A program made the position numbers and the translations under genes. Positions 24,403 to 37,399 of a stretch of 64,000 nucleotides of DNA are shown piece after piece. The stretch is from Pseudopyrenochaeta lycopersici. Lineage: Eukaryota > Ascomycota > Dothideomycetes > Pleosporales > Pseudopyrenochaetaceae. Below the pieces are notes generated by a model. The model did no database searches and had not been told where the DNA came from. It saw nothing but the letters and a program-made list of their open reading frames with translations. The stretch lies in assembly GCA_003313425.1 (NCBI GenBank), contig NHZP01000091.1, positions 1 through 64,000 of the forward strand. The letters run 5' to 3'. Each line of letters opens with the position of its first letter. The first letter of the stretch is position 1.

Positions 24403-26450
24403 CTACAATGTTAATTCAATAGCTGCATGTTTTCGTAGCAATTGCAGTATGGCCTCCTCGTTTACCCAAGGTTTAGTTTTCATGACTAACTGTCCGTTGT
24501 TATCACGTATTAAGGCTGAGAGCGGGTCCATTCTGCCCTCCGATATTAAAAGGCGGCACATCTATGTATCCCTAAGCTGCACCGCTACCTGTAAGGGATC
24601 CTGGTGCCTATCGCCAGTGTGGCCGTTCCCGTGGGGAATGGCATGCGAAAGAATTATTTTTGCTGACTCGTACCGGTTCCCCGAATTTAAGTGACTCCTG
24701 ATAATCCGCATAAGAGTTGTGTCTCCATGACTGTCAGCCTGATGTATGCCCTTTTGTAGACGGGGAACCAGAAGGCGGAACATCGCTGGGTTGCAGGATC
24801 CCGATACTATGTGTAGTACACTTTCACCATGTGAGTTTAGGTATTGAAGGTGTGCTTCAAAGCCTTCCTCCCTCAGCAAATACTCTACCATATCAAGATG
24901 GTTTCCCAAAACTGCCTCTCCAATTAATTGAAAGCCACGTAGAATTTCAGCCCTAAGATCGGCCTTTTGCTGCGCTCGATTCAATAAACGCCGAATTAAG
25001 GGTATACAGCCAGCACGAGCAGCAATGCATAAAAGTTTCCTTAACTAGTGTGTCTAACACATAATTGATAAGACTAAAAGCTACTTCCTAATTACTATAG
25101 CGTGCACCTGAATTAGACTATTGTCTTATAATAAGTCGAAAAAAATCCAGATTTTGAAGCTAATGACTGAGTTTGCCTTCTAGGAAGAGTATCCTAAGCT
25201 TAGATAAATCTCCCTACTGCAGAATTTGATTAGCAGCACCTGTAGCTAGTAAAGGAAGGTACTTGTCCTTATTAAAATTCGAGCTGTTAAGTATATTACA
25301 GAGGACAGCATCTAAGCTATAAAGCGAAGTAATACTAAGTAGATTATATAAATAGCTGTTAAACTTAAATCTGGCTTTAATTACGCAGTCTGGACGATAA
25401 TTTTAATTAATCTAGTTATAAAGTCAAATCGAGCCAGCTTAACATAGGCTCTCTATCTTTGCTACAGATAGAAGAGGTCTACTTTTAATAGCGCTGAAAT
25501 GCTTCAGCTAATAGCTTAATGCGTAAATAAAGAACTTGCTAAACCTACGCTTAGTTAGATTATAGCGTATTATATTTTCTTCTTAGGATTCCTATATACA
25601 ATACTAATTGTACTTAAATAACTCTCTATTACTAAACAAGTTAGTATCTTAAGGCATCTTATTAATTGCAACTTACTCTTTAGAAAATAGAGGAGAGCTG
25701 CCGATTTTATATAATAGAAGGTATTTAATGCAGATATCTAAGATAAATACCTCTAAGTTTTTAATGTTGTAGTGCGTGATCGCTTTATTAGGAGACTATT
25801 TCCGTATAATAAATTCCCTCACTAACTAGTGTACAAGTTAGACTTAACACTTTCTAATGTCCGTGAAATTAATGCGAGTAATAAACGGGTATATTAACCT
25901 TATTACCCTTTAGTAGTCTACTAGCTGAGCGAGAGCAGCGACGGTGTTAACTTTATGTTGAGCTGCAGCTAATGCCACCACCCATACAAGCTCTTGTATG
26001 CTTAGAGGTCTGCACGTAACAGCGAGAAGCCTTAGGGCTAGAGCGGCAAGCTCTCAATTTTAAGCGTCATTTGAAGAGCTTCGTAAGAGTAAAGTGTCGT
26101 AGACGCCTAAGAGCTGCGCAGGTAAAAGCATTTCATCCAAAAGTAGCTGCATCGGCCCAAGTGCTCTGATTTTACGAACTTTAATGAGTTCAACTATTAT
26201 CTTTGTCTATATGGCACTTCCTTGAGCCAGACGAGATAATGTCTCCGTGACAAGCGCCCTGACATCTGCTAACAAATTTGATAATTGCCTCTTGACTGTA
26301 TGCTGAACGATGACAGCATCTCTGTCAGCGTCGGATTCTATATCAATCCTAGGAACTCGGGCTAGCTGCTCTAAAATCTCTTCTTCAGGGCGGGAGGAGA
26401 GTAGAATTTTGAGCCACGGAGCATTCTTCGATAAAGTTCTCAGGTAGCTA
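24403..26450 (-). pseudogene. NACHT-ankyrin (NLR/STAND-type) gene fragment
   Basis: Minus strand, right to left. 26445-26207 reads YLRTLSKNAPWLKILLSSRP, then EEEILEQLARVPRIDIESDA and LVTETLSRLAQGSAI, the C-terminal part of a fungal NACHT domain. 26150-25900 continues with LALRLLAVTCRPLSIQEL and a YPFITRINFTDIRK region, full of RIP stops. 25030-24403 is ankyrin-like (VEYLLREEGFEAHLQ, HGESVLHIVSGSCNP, DSHGDTTLMRII). One stop at 24564-24562 interrupts the ankyrin part (TGG to TAG type), and the end is near 24403. The P-loop half of NACHT is absent: at about 26450 the sequence switches to the FunK1 fragment. Such proteins are intracellular receptors in non-self recognition; this copy is dead. The middle (25.03-26.2 kb) is far more mutated than both ends. 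Confidence 0.72.
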
Positions 26451-26452
26451 GC

Positions 26453-27447
26453 GCCGCTGATAGCCCAGTTTTCAGACTTTGCGGAAGAGTACAAGCCGAT
26501 CTCGCTCGACGACGGCCGCTGGCACAGCCCCATCAGCCCGTACAAGGCTCCACCGCTCCCCGCAAGCTGGATATCGGTTTCGTAGATGACCCCAGCGCCG
26601 GCGTTGGCTCCAAATGTCACTGGTCGCAGATTCTTGTGCCAGGAGAGCTCAAGAGCAATCCCCTAGCCGACAAATCCTCGCAAACATGGCTTGATCTGGG
26701 CCGATATGCAAGAGAGGTGCTCGCCGCTCAAGACAGCCGCCGCTTCGTCCTCGGCTTTACTCTCTGCGGATCACTCATGCGACTGTGGGAATTCGACCGA
26801 CTGGGAGGTATTGCATCCGCGCAATTCGATATCCATGAGGATGGACTGCAATTTGTGTCTGCTGTGCTCGGGTTCCTCTGGCTGAATGAGGAACAGCTTG
26901 GATTCGACCCGACCATTGTTACAGTTGACGGTAGACGGTATATGGAAATCGAACGGAATAATCGCAAAGAGCGGTTCGTCATTGCCAGTGTCCTTAGACG
27001 AGTATCCAGTGTCGTCGGTCGCGCAACAACGTGTTGGGAAGTCTATCCGGAGGGGACGACTCTCGGATACCATATGTCGCCAAAGATTCATGGCAGTATC
27101 TAGAGCGTGACGAAGAGGGCGAAGTGCTGCGTAAAGCGATTGAGAAGCCGGTGGTGAGGGTTGCGAGATACTATCATCACGAGACGGGTCGTGTGGGTGG
27201 CCGGGACGACGATATCCGCGGAAACGTCCGAAAGGGTCTAGATATCACAAAAGCAACAAACTAACTTACAAGCCAGAAAGCTCGATGGCGCCTCCGACCA
27301 GGGCCGGATGTCACATCTCGCGGAAAGGCAGAAGCAGCAGCGTCGCTGGGCAACAACTGTGCGTGTTTCTGGTTCCTCGGATATGGCAGGGACTGCTTCA
27401 TACGCCAATTTTAGTCGCTGGGCTAGTCTTCATCATTCAGTCTAGGA
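26453..27447 (+). pseudogene. FunK1-type fungal protein kinase, N-terminal fragment
   Basis: Plus strand: PRKLDIGFVDDPSAGVGSKC, HWSQILVPGELKSNP, then WLDLGRYAREVLAAQDSRRF, VLGFTLCGSLMRLWEFDRLG, GLQFVSAVLGFLWLNEEQLG and ATTCW. These are hallmarks of the N-terminal half of FunK1 kinases. Around 27050 the frame shifts (EGTTLGYH against GGDDSRIPYVAKDSWQY), and the second frame continues with LERDEEGEVLRKAIEK and VARYYHHETGRV to 27264. A second shift carries the tail (PESSMAPPTRAGCHISRKG) to 27447. The catalytic core is missing, so no kinase is encoded. Base composition is normal, so decay is by indels rather than RIP. A minus-strand ORF over 26207-26620 merely bridges this fragment and the NACHT piece. 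Confidence 0.75.
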
Positions 27448-28175
27448 AGCAATAATTTCGAGCCCATTAGCTAATTTTGTCGTTCCCATATAGCCACAGC
27501 CCAGAAAATCCTGGAGCCTAAATCGAAAGCTGCCCAGTCAAAAGCTAGTCTATTTTAACACACCGCAGGATTCAGACGCTAACAAGCATCGGCACGCCGC
27601 CCTATCAAGATGCTATTATTAAAGATACGTACTACATGTTACCCAGGCGACTATGCTAACATGCCAAGCTTACAGAACTTAACGGTTTCATCCCTCAGGT
27701 TCCAGTACCTGGCTGACTATCCTACCTTTAGTTTTGTTAACTAACGTAACCCCGAATCAAGCTTAGGTCGCCTTTAAACCTTTGCATTACTAGCTTCTTA
27801 TTTATAATTTGCGCATTAGTAATAGAAGGCCGCGCGGAATATCTAAATACCTAACGTTATCTAAATTAGACTATATGTGTAAACTACTTCTCTAAACCTA
27901 TATATAGGTTTTATGCTACCTATATAGTAAGTAAGAAATGCTTAGACAAGACGCGACTTATAAATATAAGCGGATTAAGTAGTCTCCTTCTAGGTTACGG
28001 TACTATAAACGCTAAGTCTATATTACTGTAGATGTATCTTATCTACTAGGTCTACTTAATATAGTTTGCAGCTAAGACGGTCTCCTTCCTTAATATACTG
28101 TAAGTGCTTCTGTTTAAAGTGTTAGCTAAAATTACCCTCGTGACTAAATTCGTATATCCTTTCCTTAATTAGGAG
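27448..28175. other. Unassigned spacer, RIP texture from about 27800
   Basis: The left half has normal texture without a gene; the right half shows the TpA-rich pattern of degraded repeats. I recognised no element. The last five bases, AGGAG, are the target duplication of copia A. Confidence 0.45.
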
Positions 28176-28382
28176 TGTCAAATTCAAGGACTATTTGGCT
28201 TAATCTTTGATGAATTTTGATAATTAACGTGACTGATTTATTCTGTGTTCTCTCTGTTTTCTGCTTTTTATGTGCCCCTCTGCCAAGTAGTTACACCCGA
28301 GAGTTTGTGCTACCATCTAGGATCTCGCAACTTAGAGATTAACACGTGACATCTAACACCCTATCGGGCTTTACATCTGACA
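28176..28382 (-). repeat. Copia A 3' LTR
   Basis: Starts TGTCAAATTCAAGG and ends ACATCTGACA on the plus strand. Pairs with 33170-33376, with few differences. TGA and TCA sites survive here, unlike in the interior. Confidence 0.92.
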
Positions 28383-31300
28383 CACCCCCTTAGCTTAGAC
28401 GACTATGTAAGCTAGATAACTAGTTACAAGCCTCTTGTGCGATTATAAGATCCTTAAGTTGTCTCTAGATCTCTTTAAGTAGTGCTTCTTTTATTACCTT
28501 GTAGTTTCTTACTTCTACTAGTCTAAGTTATTTTAAGAAGTTATTCTATTTATTATAGGGTAATGCCTTCGTAAGCCCGTCCGCGATTATTTCAGTTAAA
28601 TGTATATACTCTATTTTTATCTTTCCTAATAAAACCTCTTGTCTAAGCTAATAATTGTAGATATTAACATAAAAAAGCTTAGTCTAGAGCTTTAAAACTT
28701 CCGTAGTTACTAGCTAGATTATTTAAGTATTATCGTACTAAATTATTATCGTAGGTAACAGTAGCTTAACTTCTAGTTCTTCTAGCAGTTACATCGTAAA
28801 GATCGCTTCTTTAGCTACTTATAGCAGTACTAGTAGTTCGGCTTTAGTCGTTAATATAGTTACTATATCTCGTTTGTTTGCTTTCTATATAATTAGCCTA
28901 TTAAACAACTTAATTGCATATCCTTAAGAGCTTTTCCTATCTAAGGTATTGTTAGCAAATAAGGCGTCACTTATAACTTATAGGTAATTACCTCCTTTAA
29001 GTTACAGTACTCGCGACTTTGTCTTATTAAGGTACAGTAGTACTCTGTTAGCAGTATTATAGTGCTCTTTACTAGGGTTTAATAGGAATCGTGCTAGTCT
29101 TAATATAGCAAAAGCAATATTAGGGCCTTATTATAACTGCTGCGTATAGTAGTAAACTAAGTTTGCGTTAATACTTATTAACTTCAGATAGTGTTGCTAT
29201 TCCTGAGCGCGGCTTCAGTTTAACTGTGCTTATTAGTATGTCGTGTTAATAATTCTAATTATTAACTAAACAGCTTATCTTCTCAGCATATGCAGCTTAA
29301 GAGAGATAGATAAGTCGTTAATCTCGCTTTTAGATAACCTCAACTCCTAGAAACTACTGCAGGTTGTCACCGCCTATCGTCGTGTACTTTCTTATAAGCA
29401 GCTTAACTGCTTATTCTGCTTCTATAGTCTTTAACTTATAGTATATAAGAATAATATTATCTACGTAGAAGAAGATAATAAGTCTATCTTTAATTATATA
29501 GTATAGCTTATATAGTACTTCTATAAATCCTAGGGCTTTAAAGGTTATTATAAACTCCTTTTACTATAGTAAGGGTAATATTTAGAGCCCGTATAACGCC
29601 TTCTAAACTTAGAGGATTATACCTTTCTTATAATATCTGCGCGGCATCTTTATATACACTTCTTAGTCTATTATTATATATATAAATACGTTTATTACGT
29701 TATATTACTTTAGTTCTAGATTATACTTAGCTGCAATTGCTATTAGCATTTAAAAAGATCTGCTCGCTAACGTAGCAGTATATATGTCTTGCGTTGTAAT
29801 ATGTTACTGTTAGTCTCCTTAGACTACGAGTCGTACTTTGCACTTAAGAAATTAATTATACTTATTTAGCTTATATGTGTACACCTACATACAGTTAAGG
29901 ATTTGTTGTCCTGCGGCCTTAATTAGCTTAAGCAGGACCTCTGTCTACAACTTTATTTATCTATAGTTTTTAAGGTGTACTTATTCTACCTCTTTAAATA
30001 GCTCTCCTATAGGATAGTATTTAAGGTTAGTATGCAGCGTAGGCAGTAGTAGAAGTTAGCTTTAGTAGATCTTTAAGCCTTTAGCAAGCATCCTTTTTAT
30101 CTAAGCCTTATTAATAACTTTCTCTCTATAGTTCCCTACGTTGCCTGCCTAGGTACTAGCTATAAAGGCGGCTGCCTAAGGAATTAGTTTTAATAAGTAT
30201 AAGTTTATATCAGCTTCCTGCACACCTGCTATTAGACTTGCAAGGAGTGCAGCTAGTAGTAGCGTAGATAGAGGAGTTAGGTATATATCCCTAATTCTCC
30301 TTCCGCGATAGTATCCTAGTAGATCTTCCTCTTTAGAGTTATTAGTACCCTTAACTATATTATCTTTATAAAAGGACTTAGTCTCTAGTTAATAGACTAG
30401 AGCAGGAAGCTCTATTATCCTTATATAGGTTGTAATCTCTTACAGCGTACTATATATAAGGTTATCTATTAGGTCTTTAGTTTTACTATTAAACACTGTT
30501 TACTCGTTAAATACGATATCTTATATGCTTATTACTTTTACAAGAGATAGGATCTAAATTTAATAGATGTTTAAGGATTAATAGCTAACTATGTAGCTAA
30601 CCTAAGCTTTCAGATCTAGCTGTTAAAGTCTTAATTTACCTTAGTAAGTATTATCTATTATTATAAATGCTTTGCAGCTATAGGCTTTTAAATAAGCAAG
30701 ATTTAGCTTCTTAGATATCGTAACGACTCTGTTATTAAGTGTAACCCTTATAAAGAAGACCTCGTATAGTGTCTTCTAGTTGTTTATATAATTTAGTGTT
30801 TAATTATATAGGTACACTCTAGCTTAAGTAATTTTAGGCTATAGCTCCTAGGATAGGTTAGCATTAAGGCGCATAGCACGCAATTTCTCCTTATTTACAC
30901 CCCCTAAGCGTTTAGCACCTCTATTCTAATCTTGTGTATCTAGGGCAGAAGGCTTAATAGTTATCCCTTGCGATGCTAACTAGCGTTCTACTTCTAGCTT
31001 AACTATTATAATTTTATTATCTAACTTAATAACTTTAATTATAATATTAAACTAGTTCTTTATAAATAGAATAAAGTTTAAAAGTGTCTTAATTATTAAT
31101 TTAGCAGGATAATTATCTATAAAATAGAAGTCCTATTACATACTAGAGAACCTATCTATAATAAGTATTTAACTCTTCTCTTTTATTATGCTTTATATTT
31201 TATATACATAGAAATTAATAGCTAGTCTTTTACTAGGTCTATCTTTATAGGTTCGTAGTGCTCTTCTAATTTAGCGTTAGGACTTAGATCTCCTACAGGA

Positions 31301-33169
31301 GTCGCACTCTACTATAGTAATTCCTTTTATCCGCACCCCCTAAGCTTGCGAAACAAGGTGCTTAACAGTAACTAGCCCTAGTTAGCCTAATTACTTATAC
31401 TAAAGCAAGGCTAATACCTTTTATGCAGCTCTTTCTATTTATAACGTTGTCTTATGTGTATAATTAGAAGCCTAGTATATTAGTTAATACTTAATTACTT
31501 ATTAGCTATAAATCTTAGTAAGACTTCTAATAATTGTTCTGTCTACTTTCCTAAGTATAGTTAGTTTAATTTTAGTGTCCTACTACATGCCTCTCTACCT
31601 TAATAATTAGAATAATACTAGATTATAGTGTAGGTTAGGGCATAAACCTACGTCGTGTAACGTTAGTCTATTAATTTCTTACCGCCCTGTAAGAGTTAGC
31701 TTAATTAAGCTGTACCCCTTAACCTATATCTTTATATTACCTGCCTATATAAAGTCTCTATATGTAGGTAGTCTAAAGTTGTAGAGTCTATTAGGGTTGT
31801 TCGTTATATAACAAGTTAAACCTAAGTTAAGGATAAATAAATGCCTTAATAGGTAATTATTAAAGTTAGTTCTAAATAACGCTAAGATAAAGGCGGTATC
31901 TATCCTTATAATGCTTTGTCCTTCTAGTTAATTATTTAGCACCTCTAGAGTAGGAGTATATAAATTTTTTATAACTAGTATATTTAAATAAGGTTTACTT
32001 TACCCTCGTAAGAGGCCTTAGAACTTAGGATCTTACTCTTACTTTATCCTTACGTAGTTCTCTAGTATAGGTTTTAGTTTAAACTATTCTAGCGCCTTAT
32101 TAGGGTGTATATAGTAACACTCCTTAAGTAAATAGCGCATCTCGCATACTAGGCACTTAGAGCTTCTAACTTTGCTAGATAGCTCCTAGTCTAAGGACGA
32201 TCTCTTTATCTCCTTCTAACTACGTTAATCTTAGGGTCTACTCTACCTTTATTAATTTAGAGCACTGGGCTTATAAAGGTTTTCCTTCTTATTTCCCTAT
32301 ATGCTTTCTAAATTATCCGCGTAAAACGCTAAGTTATCTAACACTATATATGCGCTTTTATGTCTGCTGGTTTTCTAAGGCTTTATTATAACTATATAGT
32401 GTCTAAACTGCTTTATTATCTCGCGGCGTGTAATACTAAGAGTAAATTAACTAGTATCTTAAAATAAGGTAGCCTATATAGGTGCTACATTCTATACTAT
32501 AACTATAAAGTCTTTAGTAACTAAGTTTATGTCCTTTACCTTAGTAACTCCTTTTACCTCTGCTTATGTTATAGCTTAATCGTAATTAGTAAGCCACAGA
32601 TCCTAGTTAGCTGTATTTCTTATTAGCTTTAGCAATTTAAGGTATCAGTCTCGCGCGCGTTCGTGTTCAATTCGCTTATCTATACTAACTATGTCTGTAA
32701 GGTTCTTAATCTATTTACGCAGGTTTTGCCTTGTCTTGCAGCATATTTCCTGCAGGTAAAGTAAGACAGTAGATTATATAAAGATTATAATCTCCCTAAT
32801 AGCCTTCTGCTTATCTAAGTATTTCCTTTCTTAATTCTTATAGTTTTTATTTCTTATCTTAAAGTACTCTATGTCTTGTTTAAGAGTAGTTATCCTAGAC
32901 TTAGAGAAGTTAGCTATTAATTAAGGTCTAACAGTAGCCCTTTAAGGCGTGTAATTAGTAACGTTTAGAGCCGCTAGAGGCTTAGGTTCTTTAAGGAATG
33001 CAAGAATAGATTCTAGATTAACTTTATACTATATTCTATACGCGTCGCACCTTACTAATAGCTGCGCCTTCTATTTCGTAAAATTAAGTTAGCTGGTAAG
33101 GACTACAGTAGGATCGCGTTAGGTTAGGTAGGCTATTATCGTATCAATTAAGGCAGTAAGACTCTTAAT

Positions 33170-33376
33170 TGTTAAATTCAAGGACTATTTAGCTTAATCT
33201 TTGATGAATTTTAATAATTAACGTAATTAATTTATTCTGTGTTCTCTCTGTTTTCTGCTTTTTGTGTGCCCCTCTGCTAAGTGGTTACACCCAAGAGTTT
33301 GTGCTACCATCTAGGATCTCGCAACTTAGAGATCGACACGTGACATCTAACACCCTATCAGGCTTTATATCTGACA
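33170..33376 (-). repeat. Copia A 5' LTR
   Basis: Same 207-bp length as its partner; the first bases read TGTTAAATTC (TCA to TTA change) and it ends TATCTGACA. It is followed by the AGGAG target duplication. Confidence 0.92.
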
Positions 33377-33381
33377 AGGAG

Positions 33382-33900
33382 ATTCGTGTTACTAACGCAT
33401 TTCTAACATCTTCTTAGCCTCTTCTCTTTAAATACTAATACCTTTACTATTTCTAATATTTCTTTATTATATACTATCTAGCTTTTAGCTAGCAAAAAAA
33501 CGTTATTATTGCGCCGCTTTATTTAAAAAGAGTTTATTCTACCCTCTTCTACCCTGTAATACAGCGTAACAGCCAGGCCTTATGAACACCCAGAACTATA
33601 AGGTCTGCCCCTTTTTTCTCTTGCCCCATGCGTTTGCTAATCTTACAAAACAGAAGGAGGACACCTAGAAGAATGCGTCCGCCCCCTTTTTTCTGTAACT
33701 AAACCTTTCTTAGCTAGCTCTCTAATCTAGATTAGCTAGTACCTACGCGTAACGCGTTAGAGCATAAATCGCGTTCCTAGACGCGTAACTACGTGTTCTA
33801 TATAATAGAATAAATAAGAGTAAAAGTAAGAGGGAATAAAAGAGAGAAAAAGAAAGAGTATCTATAATATTTACCTTTCTCCTATCCTACAGCATCTTTA
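33382..33900. other. Spacer upstream of helicase pseudogene
   Basis: AT-rich, with polypyrimidine pieces and a purine-rich stretch at 33810-33870. No gene recognised; it may include the 5' flank of the helicase gene. Confidence 0.4.
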
Positions 33901-34116
33901 TCTACTACTAGCATACCTGCGCTATCTACAGCCTAGATTAGCACCTAGAGCGCTAGTATAGTATGCCTACAACGTAGTAGAGAGAGCTGCTCGTAGCCTA
34001 CTAAGGCCTTAACTTAAACCTGCTAGCAGAGGTCTCTCTCCTTTAACTAAACAGCCTGCCTATCGCGGAGCTAGGTTCTCTATAGGACGCATTTCTCTGC
34101 TATAATTACGTTGCTA

Positions 34117-34118
34117 GC

Positions 34119-34192
<74 letters not shown>
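34117..34192 (+). repeat. (AGT)n microsatellite encoding poly-Ser
   Basis: About 24 AGT units preceded by GCTAGC and followed by AGCACTACTACTAGCAAG, so the ends are roughly inverted. In the helicase frame it encodes poly-Ser then three Thr, placed between FLCYNYVA and SKCCGF of the degenerate zinc finger. Confidence 0.85.
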
Positions 34193-37100
34193 CACTACTA
34201 CTAGCAAGTGCTGCGGCTTTCTAAGTATAAGCTATAAGTATATATAGAAATATATAAATAAGCAGCACGGTATAAAGCTTACACGCTAGTCCTCTGCCTC
34301 TGTAACCTTATACTAAGAGCACGCTACGCAGCTATAGAGGCTAGTTAAGGTGCAGACTTTTTTCTATAAACGGCGCTACGTCTAGTACTTTATAGTACAG
34401 GCAGAGGTACAGGAGCAGGCACAGGAGTAGGCACAGGAGCAGGCACAGGAGCAGGTACAGGAGCAGACGCAGGATCAGCATTCAGGGCAGTAACAACAGC
34501 AGGGAAAGCGGCTAGACCCTAAGGAGAGGCTTACTAGCTTATTAGCTAAGTAGGAAACTATTAAGCGTTAGGATAATAAGGTAATTAGCTAAATCGCTAA
34601 AGAGGCCTTAGCCTACAACTGCACTAGCTAGTTAAAATAGACGCAATAGGAGCAGCACCTTAAACCCTACCTAGACTAGAAGCAGCTCACCTACGCTGTG
34701 CAACTGCTAGGCGATAATAAGCTAGTAGTATAATATACAGTACACTGCGTTAAGGAGGTAGTTAAGCAGGCTGTTAAGGGGCTTAGCTTGCTATTAATTA
34801 AGACGTTGCGCTAGCTACGTAGTGTAACACTATAGCAGTCTAATTGTTACCCTCTAGGTCGTATATAGAAGATAGAAAGCTAACGTCACGCAGCATAGCT
34901 CTAGGCACGACTTATTTACTACTACATGCAGTTAATTACTGCTAGAGAGAAAGAGAAGGAGGAGGAAGACGTAGAGAATAGACTCTAGTATATCGTCCGC
35001 CTATTCCCCTAGTATAGAGGGTAGAAGTAGGAAGTAGTAAAGCTCTAGAGACTGCTAACTACTACTAATAGAAGCAGTTACGTAGCTAAATAGTAGAAGG
35101 CTATCCTAAGCCTGTCTAAGGCACTGTTCTGCTAGGAGGTATACTATTAGCTGTTTTATAGTAGTATAATCTACTTCCTTACTACGCTAGCTATTAACCT
35201 AGATATAAACTAACTACGCAACGCCTTGCAGTTCTTAACGCTTCTTAGCTTAATTATCTACTACGTCTGCGTCCTAGTAGCTAAAGCTTTCCTCCTATCT
35301 ACCTAGCGCGCAGAGTAGAGCGCTGCTAAGACAGCTACTCTACTATATTAGTAAGCGCGCTATCTTATTAATAGCTTATATAGCCTAATAAGTATTATAA
35401 TTAGTCTACTTACCTACACTAAGTATATCTCTCTACGTACCCTAGGCTGTATTATAGGTAGTATGTAGTAGTCTCCTAACTACTAGACGTTCTTCCTTAA
35501 AGGCTAGCCTATTAAGCTAGAGCGCTTTCGCGCTATAGCATAAGAACTAGTAGTAAAGGCAGAGTAGGTCCTTTAGGGGGAACTACTCTAAGTAGAGGAG
35601 CAGGCACAGTAACGCTCTACTAACCTAGTAGCTATCTAAGATAATATGATAATAGTATAGTAAGCAAGCTGCTTCTTAACACTAGCTTAGCTTAAAGAGG
35701 GCAGAGACTAGGTTCTTGCGCAGCTTGCGAGCGTGCTAGCTACGCAGCGACTATATATATTAAGAGGGGAGCAGGAAGGTAAAGAGAGTAATTAAGGCAG
35801 CTAAGTCTACTATACTAAGGCGTCTATACTATAGTATACGTAACAGGTATAGTAATATCTCTAGCGCGTAGGACGCTTCCTTAAGCTACTCTATCTTATA
35901 GTCTATATTATAGGCGGGTAGCTAGCGCGTAGGCCTAAGCTACTATTAGTTTAGTAGCGTAATAGAGTGCTCTAGAATTATAGCCTCTACGTAATTAATA
36001 GGTAGGTTACGCTAGTCACCTGCTACTATAAGACGTAGGCGCAATAGGATTAACCTAAGGTAGTTCTGCGCTTCCTACTAGAGGCGGTAGGATAGTTAAT
36101 TACAGCGTACCTGCTCTACGTACAGCCGCTGCGGGCAATACTACTAGCTAGCTAAGGTAAAGTAACTTTAGCATTAATAAATAACTACCTCTAAGCAGAC
36201 GAGGATAACCTCTAGGATATAGATAGGCTTACGCGTATATTAGTAGTTAAGTTAGTAGAGCTTCTAGGCACGCAGCTAATAATCTAGGAGTACTAGCACG
36301 TAGCTGTAGGTATTAGGCGCGAGGTAGTAGGACAGTGGTTTGCAGCAGGCTATTATTAGGAGAAAAAGAGTTATAATAGTTACTAGGCGTTTACGTCTAA
36401 GGTAGATAGTAGCAGTAACAGTAAGGAGGATAGAGAGGATCTACTTAAGCTACAGAGCGGGCGTTTTATAATAATAGGACTAGTAGCCTATGCTATACAG
36501 GCTAATATAGTATAGGGACTAAGTATTTATTTAATTAATGTCTTCTGCACGTTAAGCTATAGCTAGTATACCTTCCTTAGCTTTCTTCTATATATAGAGG
36601 CAAGTAGAAAGAGGAAGTAGGAGTAGAGTAGCCTAAGTAATAGAGACAAGCCGCAGAAGAGGCAGCAGACGCAGCAGTTCTAGCAGACGCAGCAGATACA
36701 GCAGTTCTAGCAATTCTAGCAGTTTTAGTAGTTTTAGCAGTTCCAGCAGTAGCAACAGTAGTAACTAAGGTAGAATTAAAGGTAGTAGTTAATAAGTTGC
36801 ATATTGTTATTACAGCAGACTTATAGTAGATAAAGCTGCACAGGCTAAAGGATCTTCAGCTGCTGCCGTGCTAGCAGGTACTACTTACAGCTACGCTGCT
36901 GCTATTGCAGGAGAGGCAGCTACAGGAGGTAATATTAATACACAGAGTAATAATTATCTGCGCAGAGATAACGCAGCAACGTAGAACACAATACATAGTA
37001 GTTCGCTGCAGGCGTAAGGTAGAGCTACAGGAGATAGCTGTAAAGCTCGCGCGGAGGCTAATAGACGAGGCAAGGTTACTTAGTAGCGCGTAGGTAGCAG

Positions 37101-37399
37101 AGGTAGCAGTAGGATAAGAGGTAGCAAGAGTAAAAGGAGTTATGTACTGTTGCAGTAAGGCGCTGTGTAAGCAGCTAGCAGGGCAGCTAGGCTGCGTAGC
37201 GTACCACGCAGGCATGCCTAAGCGCGCAGAGGTGCTAGAGAGGTAGAGGCAGTTAGGAGGGCTAATTACGTGCACGTCAGCACTTAGAGTAGGAGTAGAT
37301 ATCGCGCAGGTGCTCTTCACGCTCTATGTAGAGAGGCTGTAGGAGATAGTTAATTTCGTAAAGGAGAGCGAGCGAGCGTAAGGGGTAGGTAAGGCAGTA

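Larger units (their letters stand above)
28176..33376 (-). mobile_element. Copia A: full-length Ty1/copia retrotransposon, RIP-degraded
   Basis: 5201 bp, bounded by 207-bp LTRs and by a perfect 5-bp target duplication AGGAG (28171-28175 and 33377-33381). It is transcribed on the minus strand: a CTAAGGGGGTG polypurine tract abuts the 3' LTR at 28383-28393. About 31.3-30.9 kb holds the end of integrase and the linker. 29.95-28.9 kb holds the copia reverse transcriptase, with SRSFxMLIAIAAKYNLE and the FFYVDNIILIYYK active-site loop near 29440-29490, followed by RNase H. Tens of stops make it inactive. It is the same family as copia B, in opposite orientation. Confidence 0.9.

Noticed and set aside
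26207..26620. 137-codon minus-strand ORF as one protein
   Set aside because: Its first third is antisense to the FunK1 fragment and the rest is NACHT; it spans a breakpoint.
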